Assembly: GCF_015708085.1 (NCBI RefSeq) | Contig: NZ_JADNYM010000036.1 | Span: 1 to 34,676, forward strand | Length of the DNA stretch: 34,676 nt | Source of the DNA: Arthrobacter terrae | GTDB lineage: Bacteria; Actinomycetota; Actinomycetes; Actinomycetales; Micrococcaceae | Reading direction: 5' to 3' | Part shown: in pieces, positions 1 through 8,092 of the stretch | How the letters are laid out: every line of letters starts with the position of its first letter | Numbering within the stretch: the stretch's first letter is position 1 | Translations under genes and position numbers: made by a program | The notes under the pieces: generated by a model | What the model saw: only the letters and a program-made list of their open reading frames with translations | Databases searched by the model: none | What the model was told of the DNA's origin: nothing

Positions 1-124
1 AACAACAACAATCTCAACCAATAAAAAAATCGGTATCGACAAAACTTGGCACACTATTGAGTTCTCAAACAACAGACGCACCCGGACTCAACGACCAAAA
101 ACAACCGTCTCGCTCCGAAGCAAC
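1..124 (-). other. Leader of an rRNA operon running leftward out of the window
   Basis: Read on the minus strand, this AT-rich stretch looks like the leader that precedes a 16S rRNA gene in actinobacteria: it starts just downstream of a strong promoter, carries a BoxA-like segment and continues into T-rich sequence at the window edge. No 16S sequence is visible, so the rRNA gene itself would lie beyond the left edge. I see no protein-coding gene here; a 67-codon open frame at 57-260 on the plus strand has no ribosome binding site and no recognisable product. The leader identity rests on recall of actinobacterial rrn leaders and is an inference. Confidence 0.7.
50..74 (-). promoter_or_regulatory. 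BoxA-like antitermination element of the rRNA leader
   Basis: The minus strand reads TTGTTTGAGAACTCAATAG within this interval. This matches the GTTTGAGAACTCAA segment that recurs in actinobacterial rRNA leaders, where the Nus factors load to prevent premature termination. It lies about 50 nt downstream of the predicted start of transcription, as expected for a leader BoxA. Mirrored on the plus strand the same bases could be mistaken for a spacer element, but the promoter orientation settles the strand. Confidence 0.7.
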
Positions 125-130
125 TTGTCT

Positions 131-159
131 AACTTACCCGCTTGGAATCAACGTGTCAA
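131..159 (-). promoter_or_regulatory. Main rRNA operon promoter
   Basis: On the minus strand a perfect -35 box TTGACA (159-154) is separated by exactly 17 bp from the -10 box TAAGTT (136-131), predicting transcription from about position 124 leftward. The 50 bp upstream (160-212) are very A/T-rich for this genome, like an UP element. This is the best sigma-70-type promoter in the window and fits the strong-promoter requirement of an rRNA operon. Confidence 0.75.
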
Positions 160-283
160 TTCCGCGTTATTACTGTATTTCCAGCATCTTTTTAAAATGT
201 TATTTTTCAAGACTTCCGAAGGCCTGTTATGGCGGGTCCGGTATGGAAAACAGCGACTGAACGTTCATCCAGCGGGGTTACCT

Positions 284-312
284 ACTCTAGCACCGTAGGG
301 CCCGCCGGACAA
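284..312 (-). promoter_or_regulatory. Distal rRNA operon promoter
   Basis: On the minus strand TTGTCC (312-307) and TAGAGT (289-284) are spaced by 17 bp and would start transcription near 277. It lies about 150 bp upstream of the main promoter, as in the tandem promoter arrangement common in actinobacterial rrn operons. The -35 box overlaps the tail of the upstream glucan-operon terminator, so the end of one unit and the start of the next are packed together. Confidence 0.5.
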
Positions 313-336
313 AACGCACCCGGCACCAGAGCCGGG
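311..336 (-). terminator. Intrinsic terminator of the glgE-treS-mak/glgB operon
   Basis: Minus strand: CCCGGC-TCTGGT-GCCGGG (336-319), a perfect 6-bp stem with a 6-nt loop, followed by tgcgtttt. It begins 10 nt beyond the glgB stop codon. It would insulate the rRNA operon from read-through of the glucan operon. Confidence 0.65.
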
Positions 337-345
337 ATCAGGTTC

Positions 346-3300
346 TCAGGGGCGCACCGGTACCAGGTAGAGCACGGCCAGCGGGGGAAGCGTCAACGTT
401 GCGGAAGCGATTTTGCCGTCGTAGCCCTCATCCTCGGCGAGTATGGTCCCCGAATTGCCCACTCCGGAACCACCGAATTCCTTCGCATCGGTATTTACTA
501 CCTCGCTCCATTCCCCTGCTGCTGGCATCCCTACGCGGAAATTCTCAATCGGCGTGCCCGCGAAATTCGCCAGACAGACCAACGGGTTGCCTTCCCCGTC
601 CCAACGAATGAAGGACAAGACGTTTCGTTGGGCGTCGTTACCGTTGATCCATTCGAAGCCCTCCGGATCGTTGTCACGGGCGTAGAGCGCCGCAGTGGCC
701 CGGTATTGCTCGTTCAGCCGGCGGACCAGCAGCTGCAGGCCCCGGTGCGGGGGCATATCCGCCAGCCACCAATCCAGCCCGTGCTGTTCGCTCCACTCCG
801 CTTCCTGGCCAAATTCCGTGCCCATGAAGATCAGCTGCTTGCCGGGGTGCGCCCACTGATATGCCAGATACGCGCGAAGGTTTGCCAACTGCTGCCAACG
901 GTCACCGGGCATTTTACGCAGCATCGATCCCTTGCCATGCACCACCTCGTCGTGGCTGATCGGGAGCAGGAAGTTCTCCGTAAACGCGTACACCAAGGAG
1001 AACGTCGCCTCGTTGTGATGCCAACCGCGGTTGACCGGGTCTTCTGCAATGTAGGCCAGCGAGTCGTGCATCCAGCCCATGTTCCATTTCAGTCCGAAAC
1101 CGAGCCCCCCGCCGCTGGTAGGGGCCGTGACGCCGGGGAACGCCGTGGATTCTTCGGCGATCATCACGATGCCCGGATACCGCTTGTAGCTGGTGGCATT
1201 GACCTCCTGCAGTAACGAGATCGCCTCAAGGTTTTCGCGTCCGCCGAATTTGTTGGGACTCCACTGGCCGGCTTCCCGGGAGTAGTCCAGGTACAACATC
1301 GAGGCGACCGCATCCACGCGCAGCCCGTCGATATGGAATTCCTCGAACCAGTACAGCGCGTTGGCCACCAGAAAATTGCGGACCTCGCTGCGGCCGAAAT
1401 CGAATATCAGCGTGCCCCAATCGGGATGTTCGCCAAGCTGTGGATTCGAGTGTTCATAGAGCGGCTGGCCGTCGAACCGGGCCAACGCCCAGGCGTCCTT
1501 CGGGAAGTGCGCCGGCACCCAGTCCATGATCACGCCGATCCCGGCCTGATGCAGGGAATCCACCAGGAAGCGGAACTCGTCGGGGTGCCCGAAGCGTGAG
1601 GTGGGAGCGTAATAGGAGGTGACCTGATAGCCCCAGGAGCCGCCGAACGGATGTTCCGCCACGGGCATCAGCTCGACGTGGGTGAAACCCATCCAGCTGG
1701 CATACTCGACCAGCTCCTTGGCAAGGTCCCGGTAATCCAGCCCCAATCGCCAGGAGCCAAGATGGACTTCGTAGACGCTCATTGCGCTATTGTGCGGGTC
1801 CCGAGCTGCCCGGCCGGCAATCCAGTCCTCGTCCTTGAACGCATATCCGGATTCCACCACACGCGAAGCTGTCAAGGGCGGCACCTCGGTTCCGAATGCC
1901 ATCGGATCGGCCTTTTCGACCCACTCACCGCTCTTGGCCAGGATCTCAAATTTATAGCACGCCCCTGCCATAACGTCGGGGGTGAAGATTTCCCAGATGC
2001 CGGAAGAGCCCAGACTGCGCATGGCATGCTGCCGGCCGTCCCAATTGTTGAAATCTCCCTTGACCCGCACGGCCTGCGCGTTAGGTGCCCATACGGCGAA
2101 GCTAACACCGGTGACGGAACCCAGTTCTGAGTGATAGTGCTGCACATGAGCACCGAGGGCAGTCCATAGTGTCTCGTGCCGGCCCTCGCCGATCAGGTGC
2201 AAGTCAATTTCACCCAGCGTGGGCAGGTAGCGATACGGATCGTCCGCCGTCGCCATCTTTCCACCGTGATAACCAACCTCCAGCCGGTAGTCCGGCACAT
2301 GTCCGGGCTCTGCAGGGTCCAGTACGGCTGTCCAGATCCCGCCGTACTCGTGCGTCATGGGGAATTTGCCGTCCACCGTAACGACGGCGGCCGATTCTGC
2401 CAGATGCCGCAGCGTGCGGATCGTGACCAGACCGTTGGCATCAAGATGTGCGCCGAGAACTGAGTGCGGCGCGTAATAGGTGCCATCCGACACCCGTGCC
2501 AGCACCTGAGAGTCCACGGCCAGCGGACGCCTCGCCTCGCTCAGGCCGTTGGCAGTTTCGCTTTGCTCCTGCGCCCCGTTCTGCTCCCGCGCCCCGCTCT
2601 GCTCCTGCTGCCCGTTATCTTCTGAACCAGTGCTGCCCATGGCATCCCCGCTTTCCATTGCATTCAATGTCTTCCGCACGGCCCGTACTGGAACATGCAT
2701 CCAGGCGGGTCTGTTGCGGAGTTCGTAAACGACCTCATACAAGGCCTTGTCCAGCCATAGCGCCCGGAACAGCGCCGAATCCGTCTCAATGGCTCCCGGC
2801 TCAACGCCCTGGTAGCCGCGGATGAAGGCCGCGGACGCGGCCTCGGCCCAGGCCGCAGTCCGGTCCGCCTCAGCAGCGCGTCCATCGTCCGCGCTGGCGG
2901 CCGCATAGTCGAAGGAGCGCAGCATGCCGACGACGTCGCGCAGCGGCAGATCCGGCCGGTTCCGTTCGGCCACCGGGCGCAGCGGCTCCCCCTCAAAATC
3001 CAGGACCAGCCAGCGTTCCCCCTCCTTGGTGTCGGCATGCAGCAACTGCCCCAGATGCAGATCCCCGTGTATCCGCTGCAGCGGCGGAAGATCCTTGACC
3101 TCATACAGGCTGGAAATGATCTCTTCAATCCGGTCCCGATAGGGCCCGACAACCTCCCCCGCCTGGGACCAGGCCCACCGGATGCGGGATGCAATGCCTT
3201 CGACAAAGGCATCCCGTTCACTTCCTGCCACCTGATGTGAGCCCATGCTGCTGAGCAGGCTGCGATGAACGCGGGCCGTGGCTGCGCCGATAGCCGAAGC

Positions 3301-4059
3301 CTGGGCAGCAAAGTCATCGCCCGCGCGGGCGGCCTTTAGGGCCACAGCCCAGACATCTTCACTGTCCGGGACAAATTCGTGCATCACCGCGAGGTTGCCC
3401 TCCACCGGACCGTCCGTGCCGCTCCAGCTGCCCGTCGCCCAGCCATGCAGGGCAGGAACTTCACCGCAGCCAGCGGCGGTCAGCGCCGCACCCACCTCTA
3501 CATCCGGATTTACGCCGGCGCCGAGAACGCGGAAAAACTTGATAATCACGGGCTTGTCAGCGTTCTGCACGATGACAGAGGTGTTCGACTGCTCGCTGCT
3601 GAGCACCCGGGCATCTCCAAGATCTTCCCGACGCGATTCACCGAAGGTTGGGCTGCTGAAGGCCGTTGCCGTCCCCTCGGTGACGGTCGAGCTTCCGCGG
3701 AGCAGGTCCAACCAGGCGGAAATGAAGACCTGGTCATGCGGTGCGTCGTAGATCCACAGCCGTCCCAATGCCGGGTCTTCGATTTCCGCCACCAGTGCAG
3801 CGTCGGCACCGGCCAGCGGTGCCGACCGAAAGCTCAACGGCACCTGCAGAACCTGTGTCCGGTTGCCGTCGTCGACCGCTATAAAGTGCACTTCGAGGCC
3901 CACGCCTGCATCCGCGCCTTTATCCGGACTCGAGTCCGCCAGCCGAAAGCCGCCGGCCGAATGCAACGCAACCGTGCTGCCTTTGGCCGGATACCAGCGC
4001 TGATCCGGCAGCCACGTGGTCAGGAGCTCAGCGATGCCCGCCGTCAGCCCGTGCATCAC
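346..4059 (-). CDS. glgB: Maltokinase / 1,4-alpha-glucan branching enzyme fusion
   Basis: A 1237-residue two-enzyme fusion. Residues 1-465 match maltokinase (Mak/Pep2), which makes maltose 1-phosphate from maltose and ATP: N-terminal QRWYPAKG, catalytic-loop HGDLHLGQ with Asp333, and metal-binding DFEGEP with Asp354. A Gln/Glu/Gly linker (about 470-510) follows. From about 515 a complete GlgB begins, with its N-terminal beta domain and GH13 barrel: nucleophile Asp916 (GLRVDAV), acid/base Glu969 (MIAEEST) and Asp1037 (SHDEVVHGKG). It makes the alpha-1,6 branches of glycogen. The GTG start at 4059 overlaps the treS stop (GTGA); an ATG one codon in (4056) is equally possible. Free-standing Mak is about 455 residues and GlgB about 730, so both halves look full length. 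Mak is more often separate or fused to TreS. Confidence 0.95.
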   Translation of the reverse strand: MMHGLTAGIAELLTTWLPDQRWYPAKGSTVALHSAGGFRLADSSPDKGADAGVGLEVHFIAVDDGNRTQVLQVPLSFRSAPLAGADAALVAEIEDPALGRLWIYDAPHDQVFISAWLDLLRGSSTVTEGTATAFSSPTFGESRREDLGDARVLSSEQSNTSVIVQNADKPVIIKFFRVLGAGVNPDVEVGAALTAAGCGEVPALHGWATGSWSGTDGPVEGNLAVMHEFVPDSEDVWAVALKAARAGDDFAAQASAIGAATARVHRSLLSSMGSHQVAGSERDAFVEGIASRIRWAWSQAGEVVGPYRDRIEEIISSLYEVKDLPPLQRIHGDLHLGQLLHADTKEGERWLVLDFEGEPLRPVAERNRPDLPLRDVVGMLRSFDYAAASADDGRAAEADRTAAWAEAASAAFIRGYQGVEPGAIETDSALFRALWLDKALYEVVYELRNRPAWMHVPVRAVRKTLNAMESGDAMGSTGSEDNGQQEQSGAREQNGAQEQSETANGLSEARRPLAVDSQVLARVSDGTYYAPHSVLGAHLDANGLVTIRTLRHLAESAAVVTVDGKFPMTHEYGGIWTAVLDPAEPGHVPDYRLEVGYHGGKMATADDPYRYLPTLGEIDLHLIGEGRHETLWTALGAHVQHYHSELGSVTGVSFAVWAPNAQAVRVKGDFNNWDGRQHAMRSLGSSGIWEIFTPDVMAGACYKFEILAKSGEWVEKADPMAFGTEVPPLTASRVVESGYAFKDEDWIAGRAARDPHNSAMSVYEVHLGSWRLGLDYRDLAKELVEYASWMGFTHVELMPVAEHPFGGSWGYQVTSYYAPTSRFGHPDEFRFLVDSLHQAGIGVIMDWVPAHFPKDAWALARFDGQPLYEHSNPQLGEHPDWGTLIFDFGRSEVRNFLVANALYWFEEFHIDGLRVDAVASMLYLDYSREAGQWSPNKFGGRENLEAISLLQEVNATSYKRYPGIVMIAEESTAFPGVTAPTSGGGLGFGLKWNMGWMHDSLAYIAEDPVNRGWHHNEATFSLVYAFTENFLLPISHDEVVHGKGSMLRKMPGDRWQQLANLRAYLAYQWAHPGKQLIFMGTEFGQEAEWSEQHGLDWWLADMPPHRGLQLLVRRLNEQYRATAALYARDNDPEGFEWINGNDAQRNVLSFIRWDGEGNPLVCLANFAGTPIENFRVGMPAAGEWSEVVNTDAKEFGGSGVGNSGTILAEDEGYDGKIASATLTLPPLAVLYLVPVRP
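2564..2617 (-). repeat. 18-bp in-frame tandem repeat in the Mak-GlgB linker
   Basis: Three imperfect 18-bp units (2564-2581, 2582-2599, 2600-2617) on the plus strand begin tgctcc. They encode a six-residue Gln-Glu-Gln-Ser/Asn-Gly-Ala-type repeat in the hydrophilic linker joining the maltokinase and branching domains. Gain or loss of units would change linker length without a frameshift. Confidence 0.8.
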
Positions 4060-5843
4060 AGGTCCCGGCCCGGCATCGGAATGATGGGCATTGCCTGCGT
4101 CTGCGGCGATGTCGGATTCGATGATGGTGAGCGCAGCCGAAGCCAGAAGAAGTCGTAGCTGCCAAGTGTCAGGGTGAGCACGCCGTCCTCACCGATGGGC
4201 GGGAAGACCGTTCCGCCGAACACATCGCGCAGGCCGCGGCCGGCGAGTGCCGGCAACCGCAGCTGGGTGGCAACCGGGTGCTGGGAGAGGTTGAAAACGC
4301 ACAGGAGGGTCTCTCCCCATTCGCCCTCCGGATTCCCTTCCGGAATGTCCCGCAGGAAAGCCAGCACCGATTCAGACGTGGCCTCAATGTTCTGGTAACC
4401 GCCCAGCCCAAAGGCGGGATGGGCACGCCGGACGGCCAGGATCTGCCTGTGCCAGTGCAGCAGCGAGCTGGCGTGGGACGTTTGCGCCTCCACGTTGACG
4501 TGATTGTGGTGGTACACCAGCGACTGGATGACCGGCAGATACAGCTTCCCCGGATCCGCATTGGAGAAGCCCGCGTTCCGGTCCGGGGTCCACTGCATGG
4601 GCGTCCGCACGGCGTCACGGTCGGTCAGCCAAATGTTGTCCCCCATGCCAATCTCGTCCCCGTAGTACAGGAACGGGCTGCCCGGCAGGGACAGCAGCAG
4701 GGCGTTGATCATTTCCATCTCGGCGCGGGAGTTATCCAGCAACGGGGCAAGCCGGCGGCGGATTCCGATGTTGGCGCGCATCCTCGAATCCGGCGCATAC
4801 CAGCCCAGCATCGCCTCGCGTTCCTCTGCCGTAACCATTTCCAGCGTGAGCTCGTCGTGGTTGCGCAGGAACGTTCCCCATTGGGCACCCGCGGGGATGT
4901 CCGGCGTGTCGATCATGGTCTGGATGATGGGTGCGGCCTTCTGATCACGCAGTGCGTAATACAGCCGCGGCATGATCGGGAAGTGGAAGGCCATGTGGCA
5001 TTCCGGGGCCGCCGCGGTACCGAAGTACTCCACCACTTCCTCCGGCGGCTGGTTGGCCTCGGCAATGATGACGCGCCCGGGATAGTTTTCATCAACCATG
5101 GCGCGCAGCTGACGCAGGAATTCGTGGGTAGGCGCCAGGTTCTCGCAGTTGGTGCCCTCCTCCGCGAACAGATACGGGATCGCGTCCGCCCGGAAACCGT
5201 CGATGCCCTGGTCGAGCCAGAACTTCACCACATCAAAAATGGCCTCGACGACTTTGGGATTCTCGAAGTTCAGATCCGGCTGGTGGCTGAAAAAACGGTG
5301 CCAGAAGAACTGCCGGCGCACCGGATCGAAGGTCCAGTTGGATTCTTCGGTGTCGACAAAGATGATGCGTGCGTCCTGGTATTTCTCGTCGGTGTCGCTC
5401 CACATATAGAAGTCGCCGTACGGTCCGTCGGGATCTTCACGGGACTGCTGGAACCAATCGTGCTGGTCCGAGGTGTGGTTGACGGGCAGGTCAATGATGA
5501 CGCGTACACCCCGGGCGTGCGCCTCCGCCACCAGGCGCTTGAAGTCCCCCAGGCTGCCGAACTCGTCGAGCACTGTGTAGTAATCACGGATGTCGTAACC
5601 GCCGTCGCGCAACGGGGAATCGAAGAACGGCGGCAGCCAAAGGCAGTCGATGCCCAGCCACTGCAAATAGTCCAGCCGCTCGATCAGCCCGGAGAAGTCG
5701 CCGGAGCCGTCACCATTGGCGTCGGCGAAACCGCGCACCAGCACCTCATAGAAGACGGCTTTGCGGTACCAGTGCGGGTCGTGTTTAAGACCGGGAGCAT
5801 TCAAATTGAACTGGGAGGAGATATTGGGTGCCCCAAAGGTCAT
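4056..5843 (-). CDS. treS: Trehalose synthase (maltose alpha-D-glucosyltransferase)
   Basis: 595 residues, close to the 601 of M. tuberculosis TreS. It interconverts trehalose and maltose and so feeds maltose to the maltokinase encoded next. GH13 motifs are intact: nucleophile Asp220 in GFRADAIP, acid/base Glu262 in IIAEANQPP and Asp330 in RNHDELTLE. The N-terminal HWYRKAVFYEVLVRGFADANGDGSGDF is typical of TreS. The ATG at 5843 was chosen because it overlaps the glgE stop as ATGA and has AGGCGG upstream; a longer open frame to 5918 only runs into glgE. No C-terminal kinase domain is present, since the kinase is on GlgB here. Confidence 0.95.
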   Translation of the reverse strand: MTFGAPNISSQFNLNAPGLKHDPHWYRKAVFYEVLVRGFADANGDGSGDFSGLIERLDYLQWLGIDCLWLPPFFDSPLRDGGYDIRDYYTVLDEFGSLGDFKRLVAEAHARGVRVIIDLPVNHTSDQHDWFQQSREDPDGPYGDFYMWSDTDEKYQDARIIFVDTEESNWTFDPVRRQFFWHRFFSHQPDLNFENPKVVEAIFDVVKFWLDQGIDGFRADAIPYLFAEEGTNCENLAPTHEFLRQLRAMVDENYPGRVIIAEANQPPEEVVEYFGTAAAPECHMAFHFPIMPRLYYALRDQKAAPIIQTMIDTPDIPAGAQWGTFLRNHDELTLEMVTAEEREAMLGWYAPDSRMRANIGIRRRLAPLLDNSRAEMEMINALLLSLPGSPFLYYGDEIGMGDNIWLTDRDAVRTPMQWTPDRNAGFSNADPGKLYLPVIQSLVYHHNHVNVEAQTSHASSLLHWHRQILAVRRAHPAFGLGGYQNIEATSESVLAFLRDIPEGNPEGEWGETLLCVFNLSQHPVATQLRLPALAGRGLRDVFGGTVFPPIGEDGVLTLTLGSYDFFWLRLRSPSSNPTSPQTQAMPIIPMPGRDL

Positions 5844-7939
5844 CGCTGCCGCCTTACGTGCAAAATATGAGCTGGTTCCCGGTACGCGTCGAGCCGGAAA
5901 TAATTTTCGCTTCCCCAATGCCAGCTTTCGCCGGTAATCAGTTCATCCACTGTAAAGGTTCCCTGCGCAACACCGGAATCAAAGGTGCCGGAATCAAGAT
6001 CCAGAGGATCGAGCTGGAGGGCCGCAAGGTCCAGGTAAACGGCACCTTCGCGGGCACTGTGCGGATCCAGGTTGACGACGACGATAATCGTGTCCTTGAC
6101 GGTGCTGCCGTCGGGGCGGTGGATGGTCTTGTGCTTGCTGAAGGCGACCGTCGCGGCATCCGAGGTGCCCTGGACGGTGAGGTTCGCCAGGTCCATCAGT
6201 GCGGGGTGGTCGCGGCGGATTTGGTTCAGCCGCGTTATATACGGCGCAAGCGATCTGCCGGCTGCTTCCGCGGCAGCAAAGTCCCGCGGCTTGTATTCAA
6301 ATTTTTCATTATCGATGTATTCCTCGGCACCAGGGCGGGCAATGTGCTCGAAGAGTTCGAACCCTGCATACATTCCCCACAGCGGGCTGCCCATCGACGC
6401 CAGCACTGCCCGGATTTTGAAGGCCGCCGGGCCGCCGTACTGCAGATACTCCGTCAGAATATCTGGCGTATTGACGAAGAAGTTGGGCCGGAAGAACGCT
6501 GGGGTCTCATGACTGATCTCCTGCAGGTACTCCTCTACCTCTTCCTTGCTATTGCGCCAGGTGAAGTAGCTGTAGGACTGCTGGAATCCGGCACGTCCCA
6601 ACGCGCGCATCATGGCAGGCCGCGTGAACGCCTCGGCCAGGAACACCACCTCAGGATGGGCGGTGTTAACCGTTCCGATCAGCCATTCCCAAAACCAGAC
6701 CGGTTTGGTGTGCGGATTATCCACACGGAAAATCTTTACCCCCTGGGCGATCCAGAGTTGCACAATCCGCAGGATTTCCCGGGATAATCCGTCCGGATCA
6801 TTGTCGAAGTTCAGCGGATAAATATCCTGGTACTTTTTTGGAGGATTTTCCGCGTAGGCGATGGAACCATCCACCCGCGTGACGAACCAGTCGGGCTGCG
6901 CGGTAGCCCACGGATGGTCCGGTGCGCACTGCAGGGCAAGGTCAAGGGCAACTTCGAGGCCGACGGCCTGTGCCTGGCCGACGAAGGCCGCAAAGTCCTC
7001 AAATCCGCCCAGGTCCGGGTGGATAGCGTCATGGCCGCCCTCATCGGAGCCAATGGCCCACGGTGATCCGGGATCCGAGGGCCCGGCGACCAGCGAATTA
7101 TTCGGGCCCTTGCGGTTGACCTTGCCGATCGGGTGGACCGGCGGCAGATAGATGACGTCAAAGCCCATCCGGGCCACCGCGGCCAACCGCGCGGCAGCGC
7201 TCCGGAACGTTCCGCTGGTCCAATCCCCGGTCATCGGGTCACGGACGGCGCCTTCGGAACGGGGAAAAAACTCGTACCAGGAGCCCCGGCCGGCCGCGTC
7301 CCGTTCGACGTGGATGGGATAGGCGGCGCTGCGGGTAACCAGGTCACTAATCGGCAAACGTTCGACGGCGGCGAGTACCGCCGCGTGCGTACCGGCACCC
7401 AGCCGGTCGGGCACGGCGAGCGTGGCGTCCACGAGCTGTCCGGCGGCGGCCCTGAACGTCTTTGCATCGGCAGCCAACCGGCCGTCGTCGTCAGCGGCTT
7501 TGGCCAGCAGTGCCGCGCCTTCGGCCAACATGACCTCGACATCCACGTCCGCGGCAATTTTGACTTCTGCGTTGTGCTGCCACGTCGCGAAAAGATCGGC
7601 CCAGGCCTCAATGGCGAAGGACCAGCGTCCCATGCTGGGCGGGGTCAAAAGACCGGCCCAGCGGTCCGATCCCTTTCCCAGCGGCCGTAGCCTGGTCCGC
7701 TGGTTTTCCATCCCCTGCCCGTCCAGCAGCACGGCATTCACGCCCAGGATGTCATGGCCTTCACGGAAAACCGTGGCAGCAATTTCCAGATCCGCCCCGG
7801 GAACTGCCTTGACTGGAAACAGCCCGCCTTCAACGACCGGGGAAACCGCGGTGATGGGTATTCGGCCGAACCGGAGCCCCTCCATGACACCGGTAGGACC
7901 GGACGGTACATTCGACGACGCTGCTTCGGAAGTAGTCAC
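5840..7939 (-). CDS. glgE: Alpha-1,4-glucan:maltose-1-phosphate maltosyltransferase
   Basis: 699 residues from the chosen start (M. tuberculosis GlgE has 701). It extends alpha-1,4-glucan using maltose 1-phosphate. GH13_3 features visible: nucleophile Asp407 in FRVDNPHTKP, acid/base Glu436 in FLAEAFTRP, Asp493 in NTPDILTEY, and the substrate-region motif NGPNNS-like KGPNNS. The frame extends upstream to a GTG at 8038, but the first 33 residues look unconserved. The GTG at 7939 sits 7 nt after a TAACGT -10 box, typical of a leaderless mRNA, and gives the family's usual length. First gene of the glgE-treS-mak/glgB operon, divergent from glgP as in M. tuberculosis. Confidence 0.93.
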   Translation of the reverse strand: MTTSEAASSNVPSGPTGVMEGLRFGRIPITAVSPVVEGGLFPVKAVPGADLEIAATVFREGHDILGVNAVLLDGQGMENQRTRLRPLGKGSDRWAGLLTPPSMGRWSFAIEAWADLFATWQHNAEVKIAADVDVEVMLAEGAALLAKAADDDGRLAADAKTFRAAAGQLVDATLAVPDRLGAGTHAAVLAAVERLPISDLVTRSAAYPIHVERDAAGRGSWYEFFPRSEGAVRDPMTGDWTSGTFRSAAARLAAVARMGFDVIYLPPVHPIGKVNRKGPNNSLVAGPSDPGSPWAIGSDEGGHDAIHPDLGGFEDFAAFVGQAQAVGLEVALDLALQCAPDHPWATAQPDWFVTRVDGSIAYAENPPKKYQDIYPLNFDNDPDGLSREILRIVQLWIAQGVKIFRVDNPHTKPVWFWEWLIGTVNTAHPEVVFLAEAFTRPAMMRALGRAGFQQSYSYFTWRNSKEEVEEYLQEISHETPAFFRPNFFVNTPDILTEYLQYGGPAAFKIRAVLASMGSPLWGMYAGFELFEHIARPGAEEYIDNEKFEYKPRDFAAAEAAGRSLAPYITRLNQIRRDHPALMDLANLTVQGTSDAATVAFSKHKTIHRPDGSTVKDTIIVVVNLDPHSAREGAVYLDLAALQLDPLDLDSGTFDSGVAQGTFTVDELITGESWHWGSENYFRLDAYREPAHILHVRRQR

Positions 7940-7952
7940 AAGATAGACGTTA
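7940..7952 (-). promoter_or_regulatory. Leaderless promoter -10 of glgE
   Basis: TAACGT (7952-7947 on the minus strand) is followed by 7 nt and then GTG. This fits the TANNNT-N6/7-start pattern of actinobacterial leaderless transcripts and decides the glgE start. No good -35 box is seen. Confidence 0.5.
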
Positions 7953-8038
7953 TCGAGAAAGGGGCCGGATTGCGAAGGTCCGCCTGTATTCGGTTGCCAT
8001 GACGGATTTATGCAAGGGCGCGTTAAGCGATATGTCAC

Positions 8039-8054
8039 CCGCTGTTTTCAGCGG
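8039..8054. promoter_or_regulatory. Perfect inverted repeat between glgE and glgP, possible operator
   Basis: CCGCTG-TTTT-CAGCGG, two perfect 6-bp arms, lies in the divergent glgE/glgP promoter region, about 40-55 bp upstream of the predicted glgP start of transcription and about 100 bp upstream of glgE. The position suits an activator or repressor site. The cognate regulator is unknown. Confidence 0.45.
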
Positions 8055-8079
8055 TTACCAGATGCCCGGATGAGTGCGC

Positions 8080-8092
8080 TAAGGTGTCGAAA
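8080..8092 (+). promoter_or_regulatory. Leaderless promoter -10 of glgP
   Basis: TAAGGT (8080-8085) followed by 7 nt and ATG at 8093. It favours this ATG over the in-frame GTG at 8084, which overlaps the -10 box itself. Confidence 0.5.

Noticed and set aside
57-260. 67-codon open frame on the plus strand
   Set aside because: It lies in the rRNA leader and promoter region, has no ribosome site and no recognisable protein; the other strand explains the sequence.
4278-5870. 530-codon open frame antisense to treS
   Set aside because: High GC at third codon positions leaves long open frames opposite real genes; the product is Arg/His/Val-rich with no family features, while treS has all its motifs.
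5844-5918. 25-residue N-terminal extension of TreS
   Set aside because: It lies wholly inside the 3' end of glgE; the ATG at 5843 overlaps the glgE stop as ATGA and matches the family length.
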